Assembly: GCF_019464495.1 (NCBI RefSeq)
Contig: NZ_CP080492.1
Span: 124,001-188,000 of the forward strand
Source: Leucobacter luti
GTDB taxonomy: Bacteria > Actinomycetota > Actinomycetes > Actinomycetales > Microbacteriaceae
Direction: 5' to 3'
DNA: 64,000 nucleotides
In this document: one piece after another, positions 7,807-17,570 of the stretch
Numbering within the stretch: position 1 is the stretch's first letter
Layout of the letters: every line of letters starts with the position of its first letter
The notes under the pieces: model-generated
Seen by the model: only the letters and a program-made list of their open reading frames with translations
Told to the model about the DNA's origin: nothing
Databases searched by the model: none
Translations under genes and position numbers: made by a program

Positions 7807-9542
7807 GTGAAACCTTTTGACCCGAGGCTGCTGCGCTACGCGAGCGCCTCACGCAGCGTCTTCCTGCTCGGCGGAATGCTGGGCCTCGTGCGGACGCTCG
7901 CAATTCTCGCGTGGAGCTGGTGCCTCGCACAGGCGATCACCGCCGTTGCGCTCCCGGCGCTCGGCGGTTTCGGTGGCGCGGCTGGACGGGTAGCGGAGGG
8001 GGCATTCACCCCTGAGCAGCTCCCGTTCCTCATCGGTGGCGGGCTCTTGGCACTGTGCGTCCGCTCGCTCGCTGCGTGGGGGATGGACGCTGTGGCCGCG
8101 CGCGGGGCAGTGCGCGTCAAGACGCAGCTTCGGGCAGCAGCGCTCGATGCGCTCGACGGACGCTCGCCGGAACGGTCGGACGGCCGCTCGGACGCCGAGC
8201 TCGCAACCACGCTCGGTCGCGGACTCGATGCGCTTGATGGCTACTTCTCTGGCTATGTGCCGCAGCTCGTACTCACACTCGTGGCGACGCCGATTCTCGT
8301 GGTCGCTGTGCTGCTGGCGGATCCGATCAGTGGCATCACGGTATTGATCGTGTTCCCGATCATTCCGGTGTTCATGATCCTCATCGGGATGGCAACGCAG
8401 GCGGTGCAGGATCGGCAGTGGGCACAGCTGCAGCGGCTCTCGTCCTCTTTTCTTGACGCCGTCTCCGGGCTGGCAACGCTCAAGATCTTCGGGCGTGAGC
8501 GGCGGCAGTCAGCGCGCATCGCCGCCGAGACTGAGGAATACCGCTCACGCACAATGAAGGTGCTCCGCGTCACCTTTCTCTCCGGCTTTGTGCTCGACCT
8601 CGCAGGAACGTTCTCGATTGCGCTCGTCGCGGTCACCGTGGGCACACGGCTCGTGAACGGGGAATTCCCGCTCGGTCTCGGCCTCTTTGTGCTGCTGTTG
8701 CTGCCGGAGGTGTTCATACCTATCCGGCAGGTGGGTGCAGCGTTCCACGCCTCAACTGAGGGGCTCGCCGCCTCAGGCGAAGTATTCAGCCTCATCGAGG
8801 GGAACGCGGGTGCCGGATCAGGGATCGACACCGCTGCCGATCCAGTCGCCGCAGATCCGACTGCCGTCACCGATCTCTCCGCAGGCGCTCCTGTTTCTGG
8901 CGCTTCCACTGTCGCTCCGGACGGGGCCGTGCGGTTCAACGCCGCGCGGATCGCTCGCGGTGATCGCGACGTCGTCGGCCCCGTCTCGTTCTCGGTCTCG
9001 CCGGGTGAATTCGTCGCGCTCGCCGGCCCATCCGGCGCCGGAAAATCGACGCTACTTGGCGCGCTGCTCGGGTTCGTGCCGCTCTCAGGGGAGCGCTTGA
9101 GCGCCCGGCCGAGCTGGCCTGGACCGGCCAACGCGCCGGCCTGCTGCAGGGCACTGTCGCAGCCAACGTTGCGCTGGGTGCCGAGCAGGCTGACGCCGAC
9201 CGTGTGCGCCGCGCGCTCGACACGGCAGGGCTCCCCGAGCTTCCCGGTGATCGTGAGCTCGGCGCGGCTGGAGCGGGAGTGTCAGGCGGCCAGGCGCAGC
9301 GGATCGCGGTTGCACGCTCACTGTACCGGGCCTGGTCGCTTGGGCCGGGCACGGCACTGTTGCTTGATGAACCCACTTCGGCGCTCGATCGAGCCACAGA
9401 GGCGCGCGTGTGCGCGGCACTCCGCGCAGAGGCGGAGAGTGGACGCCCCGTGCTTGTCGTCAGCCACCGGCAGGCGGTGCTCGATGCCGCCGACCGAGTC
9501 GAACGAATTACCGCAGCGACGGCGCAGGAGGGAACGCGATGA
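7807..9542 (+). CDS. cydD: thiol reductant ABC exporter CydD; one-base frameshift in the sequence as given
   Basis: Half of the heterodimeric ABC exporter (CydDC) that exports cysteine/glutathione-type thiols and is needed to assemble cytochrome bd. The N-terminal membrane domain spans about residues 15-300 and is followed by the ATPase domain with Walker A GPSGAGKST near residue 406. The frame breaks at the G-run 9088-9091. Adding one G gives LSGGALERPAELAWTGQRAG and joins the downstream frame with LQGTVAANV, signature VSGGQAQR, Walker B LLLDEPTSALD and SHRQ. The repaired protein is 578 residues and its stop overlaps cydC in ATGA, as expected for this operon. The start was placed at GTG 7807 after CAGGA. 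A sequencing error is the favoured explanation. Confidence 0.9.
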
Positions 9543-11235
9543 GCGCGCACACGGAAGCAGCACGCAACGCAGTGCTTGCTCGGGCGATGCCGAGCCCACG
9601 GCGCCGGTTCCCAGGGATCGCGTTCGGTGTCCTCGCCGATGTCTGCGTCGTTGGCCTGCTCGGTCTGAGTATGTGGTTGATTGTGCGCGCGGGGGAGCAG
9701 CCGCCGATCCTGCACTTGACCTTCGCGATCGTTGGCGTGCGTGCGCTCGCGATCGGACGCGCTGCCTTCCGCTACACAGAGCGGCTGTTCAGCCACGACG
9801 CTGCGCTCGCGCAACTGGCCACGCTCCGCGCTGACACCTTTACCGCGCTGCTCCCGCGCGTACCTGGCGCGATCGAGTCCCACCGCCGTGGCGAAGTGCT
9901 CGCAGCGTTTGTCGACGACGTGGATCAGTTGCAGGACGAGCCGCTGCGCGTGCGCCAACCGATTGCGGTGAGCGCGGTGGTCGTGATCCTGAGCTTGGTG
10001 GTAGTTGCGCTGATCTCGCCGCTGGCGGCGCTCGTGCTCGCTGTGATGCTCGTGGCTGCCGGAACGCTCGCAGTGGTGCTTGCCCAGCGCACTGCCGGTG
10101 CTTCAGATCGCGAACTCAGCACTGCGCGCGCGGCGCTCGTTGATGCACTGCTCGAACGGTTTACCGCCGCGGAGGTGCTGAGTGCCTTTGGTGCGATTCC
10201 GCAGCAGCGCGCGCGCATCGCAGCGGCTGAAGCCCGGCTGTCCGCGGTGCAGCTGCGCCGTGCGCGATCGGTGGGTGCGACAGGCGCGATCCTCGCATTG
10301 GCCTCGGGCCTCGCGTCGATCCTGACCCTGCTGGTGCTGCTCCCGCAACTCGGGAGCGGGGTATCGGCTCCACTGTTCGCGGCGGCTGTGGTGATCCCTG
10401 CCGCCGTGTTTGAAGTGTTTGCGCAGGTGCCGCAGGCGCTGGCCGCGCGGCGTGCAGTGCAGTCGAGCGCCGATCGGGTCGCCGCGCTGACGGAGTCCGA
10501 GATCCCTGCCGAGATCCCCGTTACCGACCCGGAAGATTTCGCGTTGGTCGGCGAGGAGGCGCGCACAGCGATCCCGTTCGACTCTGCCGCCGCGCTGGTC
10601 GAGGTGCGCGGCATGTCCGTGCGGCACCCCGGTGCGCCGCGCGATGCAGTGCACGGCCTCAGCTTCGCGCTGCATGCGGGAGAGACGCTGGTGATCACGG
10701 GCGAGAGTGGCGCAGGCAAGTCCACGGTGGCGCTCGCCCTCGTACGCTTCCTCGCCTACCGGGGTCCTACCGGCTGCGCGGTGTTGAAGTTTCCGAGTTG
10801 CCGATTGCCGAGGTGCGCCGCACTGTGGGGCTGTGCGAGCAGAACCCGCACCTATTCGATGCTGATTTGCGCCAGAACCTGAAGTTTGCGCGCGATACCG
10901 CCTCAGACGAGGAGCTCATGGCCGCGCTCGACCGCGTCGGCCTGGGGGACTGGGCCCGCTCGCGAGGCGGCCTCGACGCGCCTGTCGGTGAGCACGGGGC
11001 GCTCGTGTCCGGCGGGCAAGCCCAGCGCATTGCCCTCGCGCGTGCCCTGCTTGCGGACTTCCCGGTTGTGGTGCTCGATGAACCCACCGCCGGTGTGGAT
11101 CGCGAGTTGGCTGATCTTCTGCTGCAGGACTTGATCGGAGCCGTGCCGGCTGACCGCGCGGTTGTGCTGATCACCCACACTGAGTTGCCGGCCGAGATAC
11201 CGGCGGAAACGCTGGAGCTGACGGCGCCAGCGTAG
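9539..11235 (+). CDS. cydC: thiol reductant ABC exporter CydC; one-base frameshift in the sequence as given
   Basis: The partner of CydD. A six-helix membrane domain (about residues 25-300) with a family-typical AFRYTERLFSHDAAL stretch is followed by an ATPase domain with Walker A GESGAGKST near residue 387. The frame breaks at the G-run 10761-10764. One added G gives YRGSYRLRGVEVSELPIAEV and continues into LCEQNPHLFDADLRQNL (Q-loop), signature LVSGGQAQRIALARAL, Walker B VVVLDEPTAGVD and the switch His in LITHTE. The repaired length is 565 residues, normal for CydC. ATG 9539 overlaps the repaired cydD stop (ATGA). As given, the cell would lack both CydD and CydC ATPase halves, which is hard to reconcile with an otherwise intact cydAB. 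Confidence 0.9.
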
Positions 11236-11302
11236 GCTTGCCAATCTGCGCCAGCGCGCGTGAGGTCTGTCAGCATTGGCCGGCTGGTCCAGCTGCGGCA
11301 GG

Positions 11303-11335
11303 GGGTGCTGCGGGCTCAGCGAGAGCGAAGCACCC
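11303..11335. terminator. possible hairpin terminator between convergent cydC and pabC-like genes
   Basis: GGGTGCT and AGCACCC form a 7-bp outer stem, with an inner GCTC/GAGC stem. It sits between two convergent genes and could serve both. There is no T-tract. Confidence 0.4.
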
Positions 11336-11401
11336 GCCCAGCTCGCTGAAGCCGCATCGCTCTCTGCACACGTGTCCGTGTGGCTCGAAGCTCAGCGCAA
11401 C

Positions 11402-12358
11402 TCAGCCTCGCTGCTCGGAGAACATGGCCTCGCCGCTGGGCCCCGCAGCGGGGAGCGACGCAACCGTTTCCCAGCAGCGGTCGAGTGCCTCACGAAACCA
11501 CTGCAGCCGACCCGGGACTGGAGCAGAGAGGGGTACCCCGTCAATCTCGGTGACCGGCCGAATGCCGTGCAGCGCGTTGACCGCCCAGACTTCGCTCTGC
11601 TGAAGTGTTTTCGGAGTGGGCGCGCCCAGTGTGAACCCCCCGGTGCGGCGGCGGTGTGGTGCGACGCCAACAAGCCTCCGCGACGCCGCATTACTGATGA
11701 GTGACTCGGTAATTGAGCGCACTCTGTTCGGGCTCGAGATGATGTGCCCGGACTCCGGGCTGTCGTCGGCCCAATAGATCAGGCTCGTTGTGGCGCCCTC
11801 GAGCGCGCGTCCTTGGGTATCGAGGAGCAGGGCTTCGGCTTCGAGCTCACGATTGAGCGCAGTAAGGGTGCCGATGTTCGGCCCTTTGCGATCCGGGTGT
11901 GTGAGCTTGAGCCCGCTCACGCTGCGCATGGCGAGCGACTCACTGAGCTGGGGCATCGGCCGAAGCGAGAGCGCGTACTCAGGTCCGCTGGCCGTGCGCC
12001 ACAACTCCAGGCGCGGAAACCCCGCACCGAACGCGGCAATGCGGTGCCGTGCCTGTTCAATGAAGGCGTCGAGTCGCGTCGCTTCGCCATCTGGGAGTTC
12101 GATCTGGGCTGCGATGAGTGCCGAATCCCGGTCGGCTGACGCCAGGGAATCGCGCATCTTCTGCTCGGCTGCCGCCTGGCGCTGTGCATGCCGGCGGGCG
12201 GCAGTGTCACTGAGTGAATCGAGAAAGGCCTCCCGCACGGTGCCGCTGAACCGTGCAAGGTGGTGCGCGAACCCGCGCACCTGGGCAACATCAGCGTGAT
12301 CTCTGACTCTGAAAGAATCCGCGACGAGGAGCTTTCGGGGCTCGGGGGGCGCTGTCAT
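11402..12358 (-). CDS. pabC: aminotransferase class IV (4-amino-4-deoxychorismate lyase-like, PabC)
   Basis: 318 residues of the fold-type IV PLP enzymes. The likely Schiff-base Lys lies in the DRKGPN segment, followed by the family pattern LNRELEAEALLLDTQGRALEG, in which the Glu anchors the cofactor pyridine nitrogen. Its position divergent from pabB argues for ADC lyase, which makes p-aminobenzoate for folate; a D-amino acid or branched-chain aminotransferase is a less likely alternative. The start is ATG 12358..12356, with a leaderless -10 6 nt upstream. Confidence 0.75.
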   Translation of the reverse strand: MTAPPEPRKLLVADSFRVRDHADVAQVRGFAHHLARFSGTVREAFLDSLSDTAARRHAQRQAAAEQKMRDSLASADRDSALIAAQIELPDGEATRLDAFIEQARHRIAAFGAGFPRLELWRTASGPEYALSLRPMPQLSESLAMRSVSGLKLTHPDRKGPNIGTLTALNRELEAEALLLDTQGRALEGATTSLIYWADDSPESGHIISSPNRVRSITESLISNAASRRLVGVAPHRRRTGGFTLGAPTPKTLQQSEVWAVNALHGIRPVTEIDGVPLSAPVPGRLQWFREALDRCWETVASLPAAGPSGEAMFSEQRG

Positions 12359-12364
12359 GCCGTG

Positions 12365-12370
12365 AGCGTA
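12365..12370 (-). promoter_or_regulatory. -10 hexamer of pabC-like gene
   Basis: Minus-strand TACGCT ends 6 nt before the ATG at 12358. It lies only 10 bp from the divergent pabB -10, so the two promoters must overlap. Confidence 0.5.
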
Positions 12371-12380
12371 CCATCAGCGA

Positions 12381-12386
12381 TATGCT
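12381..12386 (+). promoter_or_regulatory. -10 hexamer of pabB
   Basis: TATGCT ends 6 nt before GTG 12393, leaderless spacing. This decides the start in favour of 12393 over GTG 12387. Confidence 0.55.
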
Positions 12387-12392
12387 GTGCCC

Positions 12393-13730
12393 GTGACGGC
12401 GAGGGGACAGGGCGGAGCGAAGCGCGCAGTCGCGGTTCCCGGTGGTGCTGCGGCGGTTGCGCGGCGGATTGCGACGCGCGAGTCGGCGTGGTGTTGGCTC
12501 GACGGCGGAGCGCCGGCTCCGGGTGAAACGAGCACGAGCTACTGCGGCATCGCCTCCGAGGTGCGGATCGCCGAGTCGGGTCGAGAACGAGCGTTTCTTG
12601 CGGGACTTGGCAGCGATCACCCACACTCAGGCGCTGCGGGTTCAGGCTTCTCCTCCGGCTGGATCGTTGCTCTCGGCTATGAGTTCGGGGTCGCCCTGCT
12701 CGGGCTCGATCCGGCACCGGATGATGCTGCAGCAGGGTTCGCGCTGCGCCTCGACGTCGTGCTTGCCGTGACCGGCGAGCAGGGCGAGCTCCGTGGAGGA
12801 TCGGAGCGAGAGCTCGACGCGTGGATTCTGGCGCACGGCGATGTACTTTCCGGCGCCGGTGATGCGGCGTATCCTGCGGGTGCTGGGGCAGGGCAACGAG
12901 CGCCGGCCCCGGCTTCAGCGGTGTGGCGTCGCTCTGACTCTGACTACATCAGCGAGGTGGAGACCTGCAAAGCGGCGATCAAAGCGGGTGATGCCTATGT
13001 GCTGTGCCTCACCGACACCGCAGAGCTGCGAGGTGATTTCGATCCGCTCGCACTGTTTGAGCGGCTGCGCGTGAACGGTCCAGCGAGCCGTGGTGCCGTC
13101 ATCGTGACGCCGGATCGGTCACTCGTGAGCACGAGTCCAGAGCGGTTCCTCTCCGTGCACTCCGGGCGCATCGCGACCCACCCGATCAAGGGCACGCGGC
13201 CGCGCGGCGCCACATCGCAGCTCGATGCTGGCCTCGCACGCGAGCTTGCCGCGGATCCCAAGGAGCGCGCCGAGAACCTGATGATTGTTGATTTGCTGCG
13301 CAATGATCTCGCGCAGGTGTGCGTGCCGGGCAGTGTGGCCGTGAGCGGGTTTCTCCGAGTCGAGACGCACCCGCATGTGCATCAGCTCGTCAGCACGGTG
13401 AGCGGACAGCTGGCCGGCGGACGCGGCATCGCTGACGCACTCGCGACCTGTTTCCCAGGTGGGTCGATGACCGGCGCGCCCAAGCGCAGCGCCGTCGAGA
13501 TTCTCGCAGGACTTGAGGCTGGCCCACGCGGGCTCTACGCCGGCTGTTTCGGCTGGATCGACGATCGCGGTGACGCAGAGCTCGCGATGACGATCCGCGG
13601 GGTGGAGCTGCGCCCTGGACGGGCACTCGTGGGGGCGGGAGGTGGCATCACCGCCGACTCGGTGCCTGAGAACGAGGTGCGTGAGAAGCACTTGAAGGCC
13701 AGCGCGCTGCTTACAGCGCTCCGGGACTGA
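12393..13730 (+). CDS. pabB: aminodeoxychorismate synthase component I
   Basis: 445 residues of the chorismate-utilising family, converting chorismate to 4-amino-4-deoxychorismate with an amidotransferase partner. The HPIKGTRPRG segment carries the Lys of the PIKGT motif, diagnostic of PabB rather than anthranilate synthase (PIAGT). LMIVDLLRNDLAQV, CFPGGSMTGAPK, YAGCFGWID and the C-terminal VGAGGGITADS are the other active-site blocks. The N-terminal 170 residues form the usual poorly conserved lobe. The neighbouring pabC-like gene is transcribed divergently and no pabA is in the window. The start GTG 12393 was chosen because the -10 at 12381-12386 predicts a leaderless mRNA there. Confidence 0.9.
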   Translation: MTARGQGGAKRAVAVPGGAAAVARRIATRESAWCWLDGGAPAPGETSTSYCGIASEVRIAESGRERAFLAGLGSDHPHSGAAGSGFSSGWIVALGYEFGVALLGLDPAPDDAAAGFALRLDVVLAVTGEQGELRGGSERELDAWILAHGDVLSGAGDAAYPAGAGAGQRAPAPASAVWRRSDSDYISEVETCKAAIKAGDAYVLCLTDTAELRGDFDPLALFERLRVNGPASRGAVIVTPDRSLVSTSPERFLSVHSGRIATHPIKGTRPRGATSQLDAGLARELAADPKERAENLMIVDLLRNDLAQVCVPGSVAVSGFLRVETHPHVHQLVSTVSGQLAGGRGIADALATCFPGGSMTGAPKRSAVEILAGLEAGPRGLYAGCFGWIDDRGDAELAMTIRGVELRPGRALVGAGGGITADSVPENEVREKHLKASALLTALRD

Positions 13731-13772
13731 CGGCTCGCTCTGCTCGCGGCCAGATTCCCGGCGCCGACGCGG

Positions 13773-13778
13773 TATTCT
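13773..13778 (+). promoter_or_regulatory. -10 hexamer upstream of leuS
   Basis: TATTCT ends 7 nt before ATG 13786. That ATG opens a 16-codon upstream ORF, not leuS itself. Confidence 0.5.
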
Positions 13779-13785
13779 GGAGGGT

Positions 13786-13836
13786 ATGTGCCGCGCGCGA
13801 GTGCGGCGATCCAAACCAAGATCGAGGTGTGTGTGA
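13786..13836 (+). CDS. predicted leaderless upstream ORF overlapping the leuS start
   Basis: The ATG at 13786 sits where transcription from the -10 at 13773 should begin and opens 16 codons, [16 protein letters not shown], ending in TGA 13834-13836. Six of 16 residues are Arg and two are Cys; there is no Leu. The stop overlaps the leuS GTG (13833-13835) as GTGTGA, an arrangement for termination-reinitiation coupling. It may be a leader peptide that sets leuS translation, or merely a fortuitous frame; expression is unproven. Confidence 0.4.
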   Translation: MCRARVRRSKPRSRCV

Positions 13837-16355
13837 CCGAGCAGCTGAGCCGTGATGCCGAGGGCTACGACTTCCAAGCGATTCAGGATCGCTGGCTTCC
13901 CGTATGGGAGGACCTGAAGCCGTTTGAGGTCGGCGTTGGCGACGCTTCGCGGCCGAAGAAGTACGTCCTCGATATGTTCCCGTATCCCTCGGGGGATCTG
14001 CACATGGGCCACGCGGAGGCGTTCTGCTTCGGCGACGTGTTGGCGCGCTACTGGCGAGGCCAGGGCTACGACGTGCTGCACCCGATCGGGTGGGACTCGT
14101 TCGGGCTGCCCGCGGAGAACGCCGCGATCAAGCGCGGCGTCGATCCGCGCGAGTGGACGTACGCGAATATCGCGCAACAGAAGGCCAGCTTCCGTGTCTA
14201 CGCGCCGTCGTTTGACTGGAGCCGCGTGCTGCACACGAGCGACCCCGAGTACTACAAGTGGAATCAATGGCTGTTCCTCAAGATGTACGAGAAGGGCCTG
14301 GCCTACCGTAAGGCCAGCTGGGTGAACTGGGATCCCGTGGACCAGACCGTGCTCGCAAATGAGCAGGTCCTCGCGGACGGCACCTCCGAGCGCTCGGGGG
14401 CCATGGTCGTCAAAAAGAAGCTCACGCAGTGGTACTTCCGGATCACCGATTACGCAGACCGCCTGCTCGATGATCTCGACGCACTCGAGGGCCAGTGGCC
14501 CACGAAGGTGCTCAACATGCAGCGCAATTGGATCGGCCGCTCTCGTGGCGCCGAGGTCGAATTTGAGATCGAGGGGCGGGCGGAGAAAGTTCCCGTCTTC
14601 ACCACGCGTCCCGACACACTGCACGGCGCCACCTTTATGGTGGTCGCCCCTGACGCCGATCTCGCCGCAGAGCTCGTGGCAGATGCCTCGCCTGAGGTGC
14701 GCATGCGGTTCCAGGAATATTTGGAGCAGACTCAAAAGCAGACTGAAATTGAACGGCAGAGCACGGAGCGAGAGAAGACGGGCGTCTTCCTTGATCGCTT
14801 CGCAGTGAACCCGGTCAACGGCGAGCGCATTCCCGTGTGGGCATCCGACTACGTGCTCGCTGATTACGGCCACGGTGCAATCATGGCGGTGCCGGCGCAC
14901 GATCAGCGAGACCTCGACTTTGCGAAGAAGCTTGATCTGCCGGTGCGGGTCGTTGTTGACGTCCGAGATACGGACGGCGTTGCGCTGCCGGATCCGGCTG
15001 AGAGCGGTACGGCCACCTCGGGTGAGGGCGTGATGGTCAACTCTGCCGAGCTCAACGGGCTCGGCAAAACCGAGGCGATCGCCAAAGCGGTTGAGGTGCT
15101 CGAGGCGCGCGGCACTGGCCGCGCCGCCACGACCTACCGCCTGCGCGATTGGCTGATTTCGCGCCAGCGCTACTGGGGCACACCGATTCCGATCCTGCAC
15201 GGCGCCGATGGCGACATGCGCCCGGTCGATACTGCGTCGCTCCCGGTCGAGTTGCCAGCATCCGAGGGGCTCGACCTGAAGCCGAAGGGGAGTAGCCCGC
15301 TCGGCGCTGCCACCGAGTGGGCGACTGTGGTGGATCCGGATACCGGGGAATCTTGGACGCGGGATCCGGACACGATGGACACCTTCGTGGACAGCTCCTG
15401 GTATTACCTGCGGTTCCTCTCGGCAACGGACAACACGCAGGCGTTCGATCCGGAGCTCGTGAATGCCTGGGGGCCGATCGACCAGTACGCAGGTGGCGTT
15501 GAGCATGCCATCCTGCACCTGCTGTATTCGCGCTTCATTACGAAGGTGCTGCACGATCTCGGCTACCTCGACTTCGAAGAGCCGTTCACGGCACTGCTGA
15601 ACCAGGGCATGGTGCTGCAGGACGGTGCGAAGATGTCGAAGTCGAAGGGGAACCTCGTCGAGTTCGCAAGCGAACTGCAGGCGCACGGCGCCGACGCGCT
15701 GCGCGTGACACTCGCGTTCGCCGGTCCACCCGAGGACGATATCGACTGGGCTGACGTCTCCGTGCAGGGCTCCGCGAAGTTCCTGGCCCGCGCCTGGCGC
15801 GTGGCGGATGACGTCGAGTCGGGTGGGGCGCCGGCAGGTGCCGACGCGAGTGCGGGTGACAAAGTGCTGCGGCGTTCGACACACCGGCTTCTCGCCGATG
15901 CTCCCGGCCTGATTGAGGCATACAAGTTCAACGTGGTCGTGGCGCGGCTCATGGACCAGATCAACGTGACGCGAAAGACCATCGACTCGGGCGCCGGCGT
16001 TGCGGATCCTGCGGTACGCGAATCCGCTGAGGCGGTCGCCCAGATTCTCTCGCTGTTCGCACCGTATGCCGCTGAGGACATGTGGGCGAAGCTGGGGCAC
16101 CCGGCCACTGTGGCGCTCGCTGTTTGGCCGAAGGCTGATCCTGCGCTGCTCGTCGAGGACGAGGTCACCCTGGTCGTGCAGGTGGACGGCAAAGTGCGTG
16201 ATCGCTTGACGCTGCCAGCAACGGTGACTGAGGCCGAGGCTGAGGCGGCTGCGCGCGAGTCGGCTGCGGTACAGCGCGCGATCGGGGACCGCCAGATCGT
16301 CAATGTGATTGTGCGTGTACCGAAGATCGTGAGCATCGCGACGAAACCCGCCTAG
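13833..16355 (+). CDS. leuS: leucyl-tRNA synthetase
   Basis: 840 residues from the chosen start; class Ia synthetase charging tRNA-Leu. The HIGH-equivalent HMGH is at residues 57-60, within [11 protein letters not shown]. The CP1 editing domain lies around residues 220-420 ([18 protein letters not shown] and the [21 protein letters not shown] block), KMSKSKGN sits near residue 600 and the anticodon-binding domain follows. The longest frame starts at GTG 13788, but GTG 13833 is preceded by GAGG, begins the family homology ([14 protein letters not shown]) and is overlapped by an upstream ORF. A strong terminator follows. The antisense strand has a very long open frame, which is a shadow. Confidence 0.96.
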   Translation: MTEQLSRDAEGYDFQAIQDRWLPVWEDLKPFEVGVGDASRPKKYVLDMFPYPSGDLHMGHAEAFCFGDVLARYWRGQGYDVLHPIGWDSFGLPAENAAIKRGVDPREWTYANIAQQKASFRVYAPSFDWSRVLHTSDPEYYKWNQWLFLKMYEKGLAYRKASWVNWDPVDQTVLANEQVLADGTSERSGAMVVKKKLTQWYFRITDYADRLLDDLDALEGQWPTKVLNMQRNWIGRSRGAEVEFEIEGRAEKVPVFTTRPDTLHGATFMVVAPDADLAAELVADASPEVRMRFQEYLEQTQKQTEIERQSTEREKTGVFLDRFAVNPVNGERIPVWASDYVLADYGHGAIMAVPAHDQRDLDFAKKLDLPVRVVVDVRDTDGVALPDPAESGTATSGEGVMVNSAELNGLGKTEAIAKAVEVLEARGTGRAATTYRLRDWLISRQRYWGTPIPILHGADGDMRPVDTASLPVELPASEGLDLKPKGSSPLGAATEWATVVDPDTGESWTRDPDTMDTFVDSSWYYLRFLSATDNTQAFDPELVNAWGPIDQYAGGVEHAILHLLYSRFITKVLHDLGYLDFEEPFTALLNQGMVLQDGAKMSKSKGNLVEFASELQAHGADALRVTLAFAGPPEDDIDWADVSVQGSAKFLARAWRVADDVESGGAPAGADASAGDKVLRRSTHRLLADAPGLIEAYKFNVVVARLMDQINVTRKTIDSGAGVADPAVRESAEAVAQILSLFAPYAAEDMWAKLGHPATVALAVWPKADPALLVEDEVTLVVQVDGKVRDRLTLPATVTEAEAEAAARESAAVQRAIGDRQIVNVIVRVPKIVSIATKPA

Positions 16356-16365
16356 CGGGTGCGCT

Positions 16366-16400
16366 CAAGGGGGTCGTGGCCGGTGGCTGCGGCCCCCTTG
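16366..16400 (+). terminator. terminator hairpin after leuS
   Basis: CAAGGGGGTCG pairs with CGGCCCCCTTG (11 bp, one T-G wobble) around a 13-nt loop, followed by TGCGTTTC. Confidence 0.75.
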
Positions 16401-16523
16401 TGCGTTTCATGGGGCCGAGCGCTTGCAAGCTCCGCTTCACCATGCAGACGGGCGTTTGAGATGTGTTACATTCGGAGACAGCGCGGCGCTCCGCGCACGC
16501 AGCTGTTCGAGGAGGAACCCCGG

Positions 16524-17570
16524 ATGACACGACATGCGCGGTACGTCGACGCGGCGGGGGACCTTCGGCTGGGTGAGCTGGAGGTGCGTGCGGACGGCGC
16601 GCTCCGGATGCGACCGGATTCCTGCACCGGGGCCCGTGCGGATCCCTTGGTGCTGAGACCCGCGCCCTCGGTGCTGCGCGGGGGCATCGTCACCGGCCAT
16701 TTCACTGATTGGCATGTGCATCTTCAGCTCATCGACGCGACTGAACTCGACGGCGGTCCTATCGGTCGCGTGCTGGACCTCGGCGGTACTCCGGAGACGA
16801 TCCGCGCGTTGCGTGACCGCGGACAGGCTGCGGAGCTGCGGAGTGCTGCGCAGATCGATTTCGCTGGTGCCTTCCTCACCGCGCCGGGTGGCTATCCCAG
16901 TGACCGCTCGTGGGCGCCTCCCGGCTCTTTCCGCGAGTTGCGAACAGTGTCCGATGCCGCATCGGCCGTGGCTGAGATGGCCAGTCTCGGTGCGAGCCAC
17001 ATCAAAGTGGCCAGCAATAGCGCAGCGGGCCCGGTGCTGAGTGATGAACTCTTTCGTGCGGTGGTGGCCGCTGCCACAGCTGCTGGGCTCCCTGTCGTGG
17101 CGCATGCGGAGGGGCCAGGCGAGGCAATGCGGGTGTTCGAACTCGGGGCGACCTGGTACGCGCACACGCCGTTTTCTGAGCGCCTCAGTGAGGATGAGCT
17201 GCGGGTGCTTGCGAACGGGGCGATCTGGATCTCTACTCTCGACATCCACGGCTGGGGCGCACCAGACGAGGAGTTCCAGATCGCGCTCGACAACCTCGCA
17301 GGATTCGCCCGGCTGGGCGGGCGCGTGCGGTACGGCACTGACCTCGGGAACGGGCCGCTCCCGACGCGGCTCAACGCGCGGGAACTCGCGGGTCTCGGGC
17401 GGGCAGGGCTGAGCCCCGCTGCACAGCTCGCGGCGCTGACGCCGGCTGATCCCACCCGGGACGACAGTGTGCTGTTGTGGGTGCCAGGCGATGGCATGGA
17501 GCACCTGGATCTCGCAGCGGCGCGGCCGCTCACCAGCTCAACACTGCCTGATTCAGGAGATCTCCGATGA
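16524..17570 (+). CDS. amidohydrolase-superfamily metal-dependent hydrolase, paired with kynureninase
   Basis: 348 residues. It resembles metal-dependent amidohydrolases: HVH in the DWHVHL strand, a candidate Lys in SHIKVASN, His in VVAHAEGPG, and Asp in YGTDLGNG near the end of the barrel. The exact substrate is not recognisable. It is co-transcribed with kynureninase (its stop overlaps the kynU ATG as ATGA), so the inferred job is a step next to it, for example hydrolysis of N-formylkynurenine or another aryl-formamide; classical bacterial formamidases belong to other folds. ATG 16524 is set by GAGGAGG at 16509-16515, and the upstream in-frame extension is outside the domain. A possible -10 TTACAT lies near 16466. 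Confidence 0.72.
   Translation: MTRHARYVDAAGDLRLGELEVRADGALRMRPDSCTGARADPLVLRPAPSVLRGGIVTGHFTDWHVHLQLIDATELDGGPIGRVLDLGGTPETIRALRDRGQAAELRSAAQIDFAGAFLTAPGGYPSDRSWAPPGSFRELRTVSDAASAVAEMASLGASHIKVASNSAAGPVLSDELFRAVVAAATAAGLPVVAHAEGPGEAMRVFELGATWYAHTPFSERLSEDELRVLANGAIWISTLDIHGWGAPDEEFQIALDNLAGFARLGGRVRYGTDLGNGPLPTRLNARELAGLGRAGLSPAAQLAALTPADPTRDDSVLLWVPGDGMEHLDLAAARPLTSSTLPDSGDLR

Noticed and set aside
7627..9834. A single 735-codon reading of cydD
   Set aside because: The first 60 codons lie in the intergenic hairpins and the codons after about 9092 are out of frame. The true gene is 7807-9542 with one base added.
13119..16100. A 993-codon open frame antisense to pabB and leuS
   Set aside because: It mirrors the codon pattern of high-GC leuS on the other strand, has no recognisable domain, and leuS is unambiguous.
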